Shown here: positions 1 to 7,199 of the stretch, in pieces
Layout of the letters: each line of letters begins with the position of its first letter
Position numbering within the stretch: the first letter of the stretch is position 1
Source: Thiobacillus thioparus DSM 505
Lineage (GTDB): Bacteria; Pseudomonadota; Gammaproteobacteria; Burkholderiales; Thiobacillaceae
Length of the DNA: 64,000 nucleotides
Direction of reading: 5' to 3'
Assembly: GCF_000373385.1 (NCBI RefSeq)
Contig: NZ_KB891316.1
Span: 692,493 to 756,492, forward strand
Translations under genes and position numbers: made by a program
Notes under the pieces: model-generated
Database searches by the model: none
What the model was told of the DNA's origin: nothing
What the model saw: the letters and a program-made list of their open reading frames with translations, nothing else

Positions 1-281
1 CGCCGGACATGATCAACGTGGGCGATCTGGTACGGGACACCGAAGACAACATGGATATCGCGGAATGCTTCAGCGCCGAACACCAGAATTGCCCGATGCT
101 GCCGGCATGCGCCCTGAGATCCATCCTGATCGAGGCACGCAAAAGCTTCTTGGCCACGCTGGATTTTTATCGTCTGTCGGACATCACGGGCAGCTCCACG
201 CCGCCGCTCGTGGCCCCCTTGCATATGACACGCGACATTCCATCTCCGGCGACCGCCCACAAGAAGAAGCGAAGTGCCTGA
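1..281 (+). CDS. Rrf2-family transcriptional regulator, NsrR-like (5' end outside window)
   Basis: Only the C-terminal part is in the window; the reading frame is already open at the left edge (codons from base 3) and ends with TGA at 279-281. The visible part matches the end of Rrf2 regulators: a VGDLVR-type segment, then a cysteine cluster with spacing C-X7-C-X5-C, which is the iron-sulfur ligand pattern of NsrR/RsrR-like members, then a helix ending in a 'FL..LD' motif. Such proteins bind DNA as dimers and sense nitric oxide or redox state through the cluster. It sits 168 bases upstream of an efflux and redox gene set on the same strand and may regulate it (inference). The basic Lys/Arg tail is poorly conserved. 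Confidence 0.75.
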   Translation, partial: PDMINVGDLVRDTEDNMDIAECFSAEHQNCPMLPACALRSILIEARKSFLATLDFYRLSDITGSSTPPLVAPLHMTRDIPSPATAHKKKRSA

Positions 282-391
282 ACGGATCGAGCCTGTATGC
301 CCTGCGGCGAGACAGGCTAAGCTTGTATTCCTTTCAGCCCCCTGTCGCCCGGCGTAGAGGGAAAACACGCCACAACGTCCAACACAAGTTA

Positions 392-420
392 TTGAATTAA
401 ATAATATATTAGATTATACT
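392..420 (+). promoter_or_regulatory. Sigma-70-type promoter for the RND efflux operon
   Basis: TTGAAT (392-397) and TATACT (415-420) are separated by exactly 17 bases in an AT-rich island within GC-rich sequence. Transcription would start near 426-428, downstream of the ATG at 422. This supports the GTG at 449 as the real start of the adaptor gene. An Rrf2 operator could overlap this AT-rich stretch, but no clear dyad was identified. Confidence 0.65.
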
Positions 421-448
421 GATGGACGATTTTTCTGGAGATGCGTCA

Positions 449-1489
449 GTGTCCAAGCTTGCCTGCCTACTGGCCTGTGCCGTGCTCATTGCGCAACCCG
501 TCTGGGCTGCGCTGCCATTCACCACCGCCACTGTGAATTATCAGATGACGGATACGGGCTACAGTACCGAAGCCACCGTCGAGGCCGTCAAGCAGTCCAC
601 CGTCGCAGCCCAGGTATCGGGACGCGTGGCCGCAGTCAATTTCGATGCGGGGGATTACGTCAAGGCAGGATCGGTGATCGTGCGGCTGTCTGCGCAGGAG
701 TTGTCCTCGGCCGCGACGGGCAGCCAGGCACAAGTGGCCCAGGCTACCGCCACGCTGGAGAATGCACGCGCCAATTACGAACGCCAGCAGCAACTGTTCC
801 AGCAGAAATTCATCAGTCAGGCCGCGCTCGATCGCGCCACGGCCGAGTACCGTTCAGCCGAGGCGGCTGCCCGCGCTGCCCGCGCAGGCGCGGGACAAAC
901 CGCTGCGGTCAGCGGCTACACAGTCATCACTGCGCCGTTTTCCGGAATTGTGGCCGCCCGCCATGTCGAAGTCGGCGAAACCGTTACCCCCGGCAAACCG
1001 CTGATGACCGGCTTCGACCCCAAGGACATGCGGGTCATCGCCAACATCCCGCAATACAAGCTCGCCGAGGTCAAGGCGGCGCCGCGCGTCGCAGTCGAGA
1101 TCCCTTCGCTCAACAAGTGGATTGCCGCCACCGGAATTACCGTGCTGCCATCCGCCGACGTGGCCACCCACACGGTCAAAGTACGCATCGACCTGCCTAC
1201 GGACGTGGAAGGTGTCATTCCCGGGATGTTCGCGCGTGCGCATTTCTCCATGGCCAGCGCGCGCAAGCTCACCATTCCGCTCAGCGCCGTCGTCCGGCGT
1301 TCTGAAATCACCGCGGTCTATGTCGTCAATCAAGGCAAGGTAAGCCTACGGCAGGTCCGACTGGGCACACCCAACGCACGCGGGCAGGTGGAAGTGCTGG
1401 CCGGGCTGAACCCAGGCGACGTCATAGCGCTCGAGCCGGTCAAGGCGGGCATCTACGCCAAAAGCGCCGCCAACCAGCCCGCCAAGTAA
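449..1489 (+). CDS. RND efflux periplasmic adaptor (membrane fusion protein)
   Basis: HlyD/AcrA-type adaptor that links an inner-membrane RND pump to an outer-membrane channel. The GTG at 449 is preferred: GGAG (437-440) lies 8 bases upstream, the first residues then form a signal peptide ending near Val-Trp-Ala, and the ATG at 422 would precede the predicted transcript start. The order is signal peptide, beta-barrel/lipoyl half, an alanine- and glutamine-rich helical hairpin (about residues 90-150), second lipoyl half with a 'TAPFSG' motif, then beta-barrel and membrane-proximal domains. The stop lies 12 bases before the pump gene. No outer-membrane factor gene follows, so the channel must be encoded elsewhere. 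Substrate unknown. Confidence 0.88.
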   Translation: MSKLACLLACAVLIAQPVWAALPFTTATVNYQMTDTGYSTEATVEAVKQSTVAAQVSGRVAAVNFDAGDYVKAGSVIVRLSAQELSSAATGSQAQVAQATATLENARANYERQQQLFQQKFISQAALDRATAEYRSAEAAARAARAGAGQTAAVSGYTVITAPFSGIVAARHVEVGETVTPGKPLMTGFDPKDMRVIANIPQYKLAEVKAAPRVAVEIPSLNKWIAATGITVLPSADVATHTVKVRIDLPTDVEGVIPGMFARAHFSMASARKLTIPLSAVVRRSEITAVYVVNQGKVSLRQVRLGTPNARGQVEVLAGLNPGDVIALEPVKAGIYAKSAANQPAK

Positions 1490-1501
1490 ACGGACAGACG
1501 C

Positions 1502-4500
1502 ATGGGACTCTCCGGACGCATCGCCCGTTTCTTCCTCACGTCCCAGCTCACGCCGCTGATCGCATTGATCGCGGCCTTGCTGGGCCTGATTGCCATTCTG
1601 GTCACGCCGCGCGAGGAAGAGCCGCAGATCAACGTGACCATGGCCAACGTGTTCATCCCCTTCCCTGGCGCGTCGGCCAAGGACGTCGAAGCTCTGGTGG
1701 CAACGCCCGCCGAACAGGTGCTGTCGCAGATCGCCGGGATCGAGCACATCTACTCGGTCTCCAAGCCCGGCATGGCGATTTTGACCGTGCAGTATCTGGT
1801 CGGCCAGGACCGCACCCAGGCGCTGGTGCGGCTGTACGACACCATCCAGGCCAACCGCGACTGGGTCTCGCCCGAACTTGGCGTCGGCGAGCCCATCATC
1901 AAACCGCTCGGCATCGACGACGTGCCGATCGTCACCGTCACCCTGTGGACGCGCGACCCGACGCGCGGCGCCTATGAACTGGAACAGGCCGCACACGCGG
2001 CCGAAATCGAGCTCAAGCGCATTCCGGGCACCCGCGAAGTCACGACCATCGGCGGCCCTGGCCGCGCCGTGCGGGTGATGATGGATCCTGATCGCATGGC
2101 CGCATTCGGCATTACGCCCAAGGACATCCGCGACGCGCTGCAAGTCTCCAACGCCGCCCAACCCTCCGGTACGCTGGTCTCGAACAATCAGGAGATTCTC
2201 GTCCAGACCGGGACCTTCCTCACGGGTGCCGACGACGTCCGTCAACTCGTCGTCGGCGTCGCACAGGGCCGCCCGGTCTACATCAGCGATGTGGCCAGTG
2301 TGACCGCCGGTCCCGACCAGCCCACCCGCTACGTCTGGCACGGCCCCGGCGCCGGCGGAAAAATCAAGGCCGACAACGGCCAGACCTACCCGGCGGTCAC
2401 GCTGGCGATCTCCAAGAAACCCGGCGAGAACGCGGTCGACGTGGCCAAAAAGGTCATCGCACGCGTCAACAGCCTGCAGAACAGTGTCTTGCCTGAAGGC
2501 GTCGAGGTCAGCGTCACCCGCAACTACGGCGCCACCGCCGACGACAAGGCCAAGAAGCTGATCCAGAAACTGATTTTCGCGACGGCCTCGGTGGTCTTGC
2601 TGGTGTTGTTCGCCATCGGCAAACGCGAAGCATTGATCGTCGGCGCCGCGGTGTTGTTGACGCTCGCGGCCACGCTGTTCGCCTCGTGGGCCTGGGGATT
2701 CACGCTCAACCGGGTATCGCTGTTCGCACTCATATTCTCGATCGGCATCCTGGTCGATGACGCCATCGTGGTGGTGGAAAACATCCACCGCCGCATGAAC
2801 CTGGACCACGATGGCCTCGAAGCGATCATCCCGCGTGCGGTCGACGAAGTGGGCGGCCCGACCATCCTCGCCACCCTCACCGTGATCGCAGCACTGCTGC
2901 CGATGGCTTTCGTCAGCGGCCTGATGGGGCCATACATGAGTCCGATCCCGATCAATGCCTCGATCGGCATGGTGATTTCGCTTGCCATCGCCTTCATCGT
3001 CACGCCCTGGCTGGCGCTGAAACTGATCAAGCAAGAGGCACACGGCGCACATGCGGCAAGCGACAACAAGTTGCTCGCCCTGTTCCGCGCCCGCCTGACG
3101 CCCTTCCTGCGCGGCAGCGAGGGCAAGGGCGCACGACGCAAGCTGTGGCTGGGGATCGGTATCGCCATCCTGCTGTCGATCGCCTTGCCGATGGTCAAGC
3201 TCGTCATCCTGAAAATGTTGCCGTTCGACAATAAATCCGAATTCCAGATCATCGTCGACATGCCGGTTGGCACGCCGCTGGAAAAAACCGCCCAGGTCCT
3301 GAGTGAAATGGGCGCGGCAGTTGCGCAGGTCCCTGAGGTCGCCGACTATCAGGCCTATGCCGGCACCGCCGCACCGATCAACTTCAATGGCCTGGTGCGG
3401 CAGTATTACCTGCGTTCCGGCCCCGAGGTCGGCGATTTGCAGGTCAACCTGCTCGACAAGCACGACCGCGACCGCAAGAGCCACGAAATTGCACAGGCGA
3501 TCCGCCCCGCGGTCGAAGCCATCGCCAGAAAGCACGGCGCCGACGTCAAGGTGGTCGAGGTGCCGCCCGGACCGCCAGTGATGTCGCCGATCGTGGCTGA
3601 AATCTATGGTCCCGATTACGACGCGCAGATCCAGGTAGCCAAGCAGGTGCGCAACGTCTTCGAGAAAACCAAGGGCATCGTCGCCATCGACGACACGGTT
3701 GAGGACGACGCCCAGCGCTTCGTGCTGCGTGTGTTGCAGAACAAGGCCGCGGTCGCCGGAGTGGCGCAGAAAGACATTGTCGCGGCGATGAAGATGGGGC
3801 TGTCGGGTGAGAATGTCACGCCCATCCACGGCAGTGGCGCCAAGTACGAAATCCCGGTACGCATCACCCTGCCCCCGGAACGCCAGAGCGGGCTCGACGA
3901 TTTGCTGAAACTGACGGTGCGCGGCAACGACGGCAACCTGGTGCCCTTGTCGGAACTGATCGAAGTGATGCCGAGCTCACGCGAGAAGACCATCTACCAC
4001 AAGGACCTGCTGCCCGTGGTATTCGTGGTCGGCGACACCGGCGGCAAACTGGATTCGCCGCTGTACGGCCTGTTCGAAATGCGCGGCGCACTGAAGGACA
4101 AACCGCTGGCGCAGGGCGGCACATTGTCAGAGTATTTCATCCACCAGCCCGCCGATCCCTATACCGGATTCAGCCTGAAATGGGACGGCGAGTGGCAGGT
4201 CACCTATGAGACCTTCCGCGACATGGGGCTCGCCTATGCGGTCGGGCTGATGCTGATCTATATCCTGGTCGTCGCGCAGTTCAAGAGCTATCTGACTCCG
4301 CTCGTCATCATGGCGCCGATCCCGCTCACCATCATCGGTGTAATGCCTGGCCATGCCCTCCTCGGTGCGCAGTTCACCGCCACATCGATGATCGGCATGA
4401 TCGCGCTGGCCGGCATCATCGTGCGCAATTCGATCCTGCTGGTCGACTTCATCAACGAGCAGGCGGCGGCCGGCATGGATTTCCAGGAAGCGGTGATCCA

Positions 4501-4720
4501 GGCCGGCGCCACCCGGGCCAAGCCCATCGTGCTGACCGGTCTGGCCGCCATGCTGGGCGCGTTCTTTATCCTCGACGACCCGATTTTCTCCGGACTGGCT
4601 GTATCCTTGATTTTCGGCATCTTCGTCTCCACCTTGCTGACGCTGGTGGTGATTCCCGTGCTGTATTACGCTGCCAACTACCGCAAACATTCTTTACCGA
4701 AAGCAGGAGTTTCATCATGA
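1502..4720 (+). CDS. RND efflux transporter permease subunit (AcrB-like)
   Basis: A 1072-residue inner-membrane pump of the hydrophobe/amphiphile RND family, expected to act as a proton-driven trimer. An N-terminal transmembrane helix is followed by porter-domain sequence, a block of helices around residues 355-510, a second large periplasmic loop and a C-terminal helix block. The adjacent aspartates of transmembrane helix 4 (Asp419-Asp420 in 'LVDDAIVVVEN') match the proton-relay pair of AcrB. Length is normal for the family. It is co-directional with the adaptor, and its TGA overlaps the ATG of the next gene by 4 bases. Substrate cannot be read from sequence; neighbours suggest a stress-related role (inference). 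Confidence 0.92.
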   Translation: MGLSGRIARFFLTSQLTPLIALIAALLGLIAILVTPREEEPQINVTMANVFIPFPGASAKDVEALVATPAEQVLSQIAGIEHIYSVSKPGMAILTVQYLVGQDRTQALVRLYDTIQANRDWVSPELGVGEPIIKPLGIDDVPIVTVTLWTRDPTRGAYELEQAAHAAEIELKRIPGTREVTTIGGPGRAVRVMMDPDRMAAFGITPKDIRDALQVSNAAQPSGTLVSNNQEILVQTGTFLTGADDVRQLVVGVAQGRPVYISDVASVTAGPDQPTRYVWHGPGAGGKIKADNGQTYPAVTLAISKKPGENAVDVAKKVIARVNSLQNSVLPEGVEVSVTRNYGATADDKAKKLIQKLIFATASVVLLVLFAIGKREALIVGAAVLLTLAATLFASWAWGFTLNRVSLFALIFSIGILVDDAIVVVENIHRRMNLDHDGLEAIIPRAVDEVGGPTILATLTVIAALLPMAFVSGLMGPYMSPIPINASIGMVISLAIAFIVTPWLALKLIKQEAHGAHAASDNKLLALFRARLTPFLRGSEGKGARRKLWLGIGIAILLSIALPMVKLVILKMLPFDNKSEFQIIVDMPVGTPLEKTAQVLSEMGAAVAQVPEVADYQAYAGTAAPINFNGLVRQYYLRSGPEVGDLQVNLLDKHDRDRKSHEIAQAIRPAVEAIARKHGADVKVVEVPPGPPVMSPIVAEIYGPDYDAQIQVAKQVRNVFEKTKGIVAIDDTVEDDAQRFVLRVLQNKAAVAGVAQKDIVAAMKMGLSGENVTPIHGSGAKYEIPVRITLPPERQSGLDDLLKLTVRGNDGNLVPLSELIEVMPSSREKTIYHKDLLPVVFVVGDTGGKLDSPLYGLFEMRGALKDKPLAQGGTLSEYFIHQPADPYTGFSLKWDGEWQVTYETFRDMGLAYAVGLMLIYILVVAQFKSYLTPLVIMAPIPLTIIGVMPGHALLGAQFTATSMIGMIALAGIIVRNSILLVDFINEQAAAGMDFQEAVIQAGATRAKPIVLTGLAAMLGAFFILDDPIFSGLAVSLIFGIFVSTLLTLVVIPVLYYAANYRKHSLPKAGVSS

Positions 4721-4935
4721 CTGTTGAACGCATGGTCCGTATCATCGCCGGATTTTTCATCATGCTGTCGCTGGCACTGGCCCACTTTTCCGGCAGCGTC
4801 GACATGACCCGCCTGTCGTGGCTGTGGTTTACCGCCTTCGTCGGCTTCAACCTGTTCCAGTCCGGCATCACCCGTTTTTGCCCGATGGACATCATGCTGA
4901 AGAAGGCCGGCGTCAAACCGGGCTGCGGGCTGTAA
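4717..4935 (+). CDS. DUF2892 (YgaP transmembrane-domain family) protein
   Basis: A 72-residue protein with two hydrophobic helices (about residues 8-24 and 33-50) and the family motif 'NLFQSG...FCPM'. This is the membrane half of Escherichia coli YgaP, where it is fused to a rhodanese. Here the rhodanese is the next gene, 9 bases downstream, so the two halves are encoded separately and in the opposite order. The start overlaps the pump stop as ATGA, indicating translational coupling. The role in sulfane-sulfur or thiocyanate handling is inferred from YgaP and not shown here. Confidence 0.85.
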   Translation: MTVERMVRIIAGFFIMLSLALAHFSGSVDMTRLSWLWFTAFVGFNLFQSGITRFCPMDIMLKKAGVKPGCGL

Positions 4936-4944
4936 GGGGAAGAC

Positions 4945-5358
4945 ATGGACGTTCAATTCCTGCAGCAGAACTGGATGCTGGTGGCCGTGGCCGGAGTGTC
5001 CGGCGCCATGCTGGTGTGGTCCTTCCTCGGCGGCAAGCTCTCGGGCATCGAAGAAGCCGACACGCTGAAAGCCACCCGCCTTTTCAACGACGACGCGCTG
5101 ATCCTCGACGTGCGCGAGGACAAGGAATTTGCCACCGGCCATATTCCCAGGGCCAAGCACATTCCCCTCGGCCAGCTGTCCGGCCGTCTCCAGGAACTCG
5201 AGAAATTCAAGGCCAAACCCATTCTCGTCACCTGCCGTAGCGGCCAGCGCTCGGCGCGTGCCTGCAACCTGCTGAAAAAGGCCGGTTTCGAGACCGTGTA
5301 CAACCAGGCGGGCGGCATCATCGCGTGGGAACGCGCCAACCTGCCTGTCGCCAAGTAA
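4945..5358 (+). CDS. Membrane-anchored rhodanese-like sulfurtransferase
   Basis: 137 residues: an N-terminal membrane helix (about 10-28), then one rhodanese domain with the 'DVRE..EF..GHI' signature and an active-site loop CRSGQR at residues 97-102 with catalytic Cys97. A second cysteine (Cys107) lies nearby. The six-residue loop is typical of sulfur-specific single-domain rhodaneses, which carry persulfide on the cysteine. It sits between the DUF2892 gene and glutaredoxin 3, consistent with sulfane-sulfur transfer to thiol carriers near the membrane (inference). Confidence 0.88.
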   Translation: MDVQFLQQNWMLVAVAGVSGAMLVWSFLGGKLSGIEEADTLKATRLFNDDALILDVREDKEFATGHIPRAKHIPLGQLSGRLQELEKFKAKPILVTCRSGQRSARACNLLKKAGFETVYNQAGGIIAWERANLPVAK

Positions 5359-5378
5359 TCCCTGAACAAGGAGGCCCC

Positions 5379-5642
5379 ATGGCCAAAGTCGTCATGTATT
5401 GCACCGCCGTCTGCCCTTACTGCGTCGCCGCAGAGCGACTGCTGAAGAGCCGCGGCGTCACCGAAATCGAAAAGATCCGCATCGATCTCGATCCGACCAG
5501 GCAGGACGAAATGATGACGCGCACCGGCGGCCGTCGCACCGTCCCGCAGATATTCATCGGCGACACCCACGTCGGCGGATTCGATGACACGTCCGCGCTC
5601 GATGCCGCGGGCGAACTGATACCACTGCTGAACCGCGCCTGA
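5379..5642 (+). CDS. grxC: Glutaredoxin 3
   Basis: 87 residues from the ATG at 5379, which has a strong AAGGAGG upstream; an in-frame start at 5325 would run through the end of the rhodanese gene and is rejected. The dithiol motif CPYC is at residues 12-15, and the glutaredoxin 'TVPQIFIG...GGFDD' segment for glutathione binding and the cis-proline are present. It reduces disulfides using glutathione, fitting the gshA-gshB pair elsewhere in the window. It starts 20 bases after the rhodanese stop, so it is probably co-transcribed. Confidence 0.92.
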   Translation: MAKVVMYCTAVCPYCVAAERLLKSRGVTEIEKIRIDLDPTRQDEMMTRTGGRRTVPQIFIGDTHVGGFDDTSALDAAGELIPLLNRA

Positions 5643-5654
5643 TAGCTCCGCCTT

Positions 5655-5679
5655 GCCGGAACATGCTTGAATTTCCGGC
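5655..5679 (+). other. Inverted repeat after grxC
   Basis: GCCGGAA (5655-5661) pairs with TTCCGGC (5673-5679) around an 11-base loop, 13 bases after the grxC stop. No T-run follows, so it is a weak terminator candidate at best; it may stabilise the 3' end of the upstream transcript. Confidence 0.4.
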
Positions 5680-5690
5680 GGCGCCCCCCA

Positions 5691-5719
5691 CCTTGAAGCG
5701 AAGATCATTCGCTTCAAGG
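5691..5719 (+). promoter_or_regulatory. 12-bp hairpin covering the trxC ribosome binding site
   Basis: CCTTGAAGCGAA (5691-5702) and TTCGCTTCAAGG (5708-5719) form a perfect 12-bp stem around the 5-base loop GATCA. The 3' arm contains most of AAGGA (5716-5720), the Shine-Dalgarno for the trxC ATG at 5727. In mRNA the hairpin would hide the ribosome binding site; in DNA it is also a good dyad operator. Either reading implies regulation of trxC. Confidence 0.6.
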
Positions 5720-5726
5720 AATCCCG

Positions 5727-6155
5727 ATGGAACTCGCCTGCCCCCACTGCCTTGCCATCAACCGCGTGCCGGATGATCGGCTGTCCAACGGGCCCAAATG
5801 CGGCCAATGCGGCACGCCCTTGCTGCCGGGCAAACCGGTGGACCTCACCGCCGACACGTTCGACCGCTTCATCGCCAAGGCCGGCTTGCCGGTACTGGTC
5901 GATTTCTGGGCCGGCTGGTGCGGCCCCTGCAAGATGATGGCGCCGGTGTTCCAGCAGGTGGCCGCCGAGATGAGCACGCGCGTGCGCTTCGCCAAGGTCG
6001 ATACCGAAGCCCATCCGCAGGTATCGATGCGCCACCACATCAAGGGCATCCCCAGCCTGATCCTGTTCCGGAATGGCGCCGAGGCCGCGCGCATCTCAGG
6101 TGCGATGGAAGCCCATACGCTGAAACGCTGGCTGGCGTCGCAAGGCATCCAATAA
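5727..6155 (+). CDS. trxC: Thioredoxin 2 (zinc-containing, TrxC)
   Basis: 142 residues. The N-terminal zinc ribbon has CPHC at residues 5-8 and CGQC at 25-28, the feature that separates TrxC from TrxA. The thioredoxin fold follows, with WCGPC (active cysteines 65 and 68) and a cis-proline in 'KGIPSLILF'. It is a cytosolic disulfide reductase; TrxC in other bacteria is induced by oxidative stress. It follows grxC by 84 bases that contain two inverted repeats, so it may have its own control. Confidence 0.93.
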   Translation: MELACPHCLAINRVPDDRLSNGPKCGQCGTPLLPGKPVDLTADTFDRFIAKAGLPVLVDFWAGWCGPCKMMAPVFQQVAAEMSTRVRFAKVDTEAHPQVSMRHHIKGIPSLILFRNGAEAARISGAMEAHTLKRWLASQGIQ

Positions 6156-6231
6156 GGCCGCGAAGCAGGCCCCGTCATCGCACGGCAGATTCATGGAGGC
6201 GACTTAAAGCCCGTGTAAAATAGGCCCATCC

Positions 6232-6256
6232 CCGGAGCGCAGGCTCCGGTTTTCTT
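6232..6256 (+). terminator. Terminator-like hairpin in the secB leader
   Basis: CCGGAGC (6232-6238) pairs with GCTCCGG (6243-6249) around a 4-base loop and is followed by TTTTCTT (6250-6256). It lies only 15 bases before the secB ATG and just downstream of a possible -10 element TAAAAT (6216-6221). It could end the trxC transcript or act as an attenuator in the secB leader. Confidence 0.55.
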
Positions 6257-6271
6257 ATTCAGGGAGACATC

Positions 6272-6730
6272 ATGGCCGACGCGCAACAACCCGTATTCAA
6301 CATCGAAAAACTCTACGTCAAGGATCTGTCGGTGGAAGTGCCCAACGCACCCGCCATCTACCTGGAGCGCGAAGCCCCGCAGATCGACGTCAACATGTCG
6401 TCCGAAAGCCGCGCGCTCGGCGAAGACCTGTACCACGCCAGTATCACCGTCACCGTCACCGCCAAGACTGGCGACAAGACGATGTTCCTTGTCGAATGCA
6501 CCCAGGCCGGCATCTTCCGCATCGAACACGTGCCGCAGGACCAGCTGCCCATGGTGCTGGGCATCGGCTGTCCCAACATCGTCTTCCCGTATCTGCGCGA
6601 GACCGTGTCCGACGTGGTGATCCGCGCCGGCTTCCCGCCGCTGCTGTTGAATCCGGTCAACTTCGAAGCCCTGTTCCTGCAACAACAGCAAGCACAGCAG
6701 CAGCAGGCCGCCCCGGCGCAAACCCATTGA
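6272..6730 (+). CDS. secB: Protein-export chaperone SecB
   Basis: 152 residues with the full SecB fold: an N-terminal 'F.IEKLYVKDLSVE.PN.P' strand, the central region with 'VECTQAGIF', and the signature 'GIGCPNIVFPYLRE' followed by 'GFPPLLLNPVNF'. The C-terminal tail is glutamine- and alanine-rich. SecB forms a tetramer that keeps preproteins unfolded and hands them to SecA. AGGGAG precedes the ATG. The order secB then gpsA is widespread in proteobacteria and supports the call. Confidence 0.97.
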   Translation: MADAQQPVFNIEKLYVKDLSVEVPNAPAIYLEREAPQIDVNMSSESRALGEDLYHASITVTVTAKTGDKTMFLVECTQAGIFRIEHVPQDQLPMVLGIGCPNIVFPYLRETVSDVVIRAGFPPLLLNPVNFEALFLQQQQAQQQQAAPAQTH

Positions 6731-6737
6731 AGCGGAC

Positions 6738-7199
6738 GTGTTGACCGTGCGACGGTTTCGCGCTGGCCTGTTCCTCGCAGGCGGCCTGCTGTTTGCACTG
6801 GCGAACCCGGCCAGCGCACTGGAATACCGCAGCACCGGACATGCCGCCGTGCTGTATGACGCCCCCTCGACTGCAGCCGGCAAGCTGACGGTGGCGGGGA
6901 GCGGCCTGCCTTTCGAAGTTGTCGTCGACACCGAGGCCTGGGTCAAGGTACGCGACTACACCGGCCGTCTGGCATGGATCGAGAAATCGGCCCTGGACGG
7001 CCCCCGGAGCGTGATGATCAAGACTGAAACCGGCACCGTCCGGCAACAGCCGCGAGCCGACGCCCCCTCCGTGTTCCGTGCCGCACGCGGCGTCCTGCTC
7101 GACGTCACCGGCAAGCCCGATGCCACCGGCTGGCTGCCAGTCAAACATGCCAACGGCCTGACCGGCTGGATATCGGTGCAAGAGGTCTGGGGGCAATGA
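6738..7199 (+). CDS. Exported SH3-domain protein
   Basis: 153 residues from the GTG at 6738, with another GTG at 6747 as alternative. An N-terminal signal peptide ends near 'ANPASA'. Two bacterial SH3-like repeats follow: about residues 30-85, with 'AVLYDAPS...WVKVRDYTGRLAWI', and about 92-150, with 'GTVRQQPRADAP...GWLPVKHANGLTGWI'. Such domains bind cell-wall peptides or other periplasmic ligands. It begins 7 bases after secB and overlaps gpsA by 4 bases (ATGA), so it is part of the secB-gpsA operon. The specific role is unknown. Confidence 0.82.
   Translation: MLTVRRFRAGLFLAGGLLFALANPASALEYRSTGHAAVLYDAPSTAAGKLTVAGSGLPFEVVVDTEAWVKVRDYTGRLAWIEKSALDGPRSVMIKTETGTVRQQPRADAPSVFRAARGVLLDVTGKPDATGWLPVKHANGLTGWISVQEVWGQ

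Noticed and set aside
1346-3829. An 827-codon open frame antisense to the RND pump
   Set aside because: It lies opposite a complete, well-recognised gene; the translation is rich in Arg, Gly, His and Asp without any domain, as expected for the complement of high-GC coding sequence.
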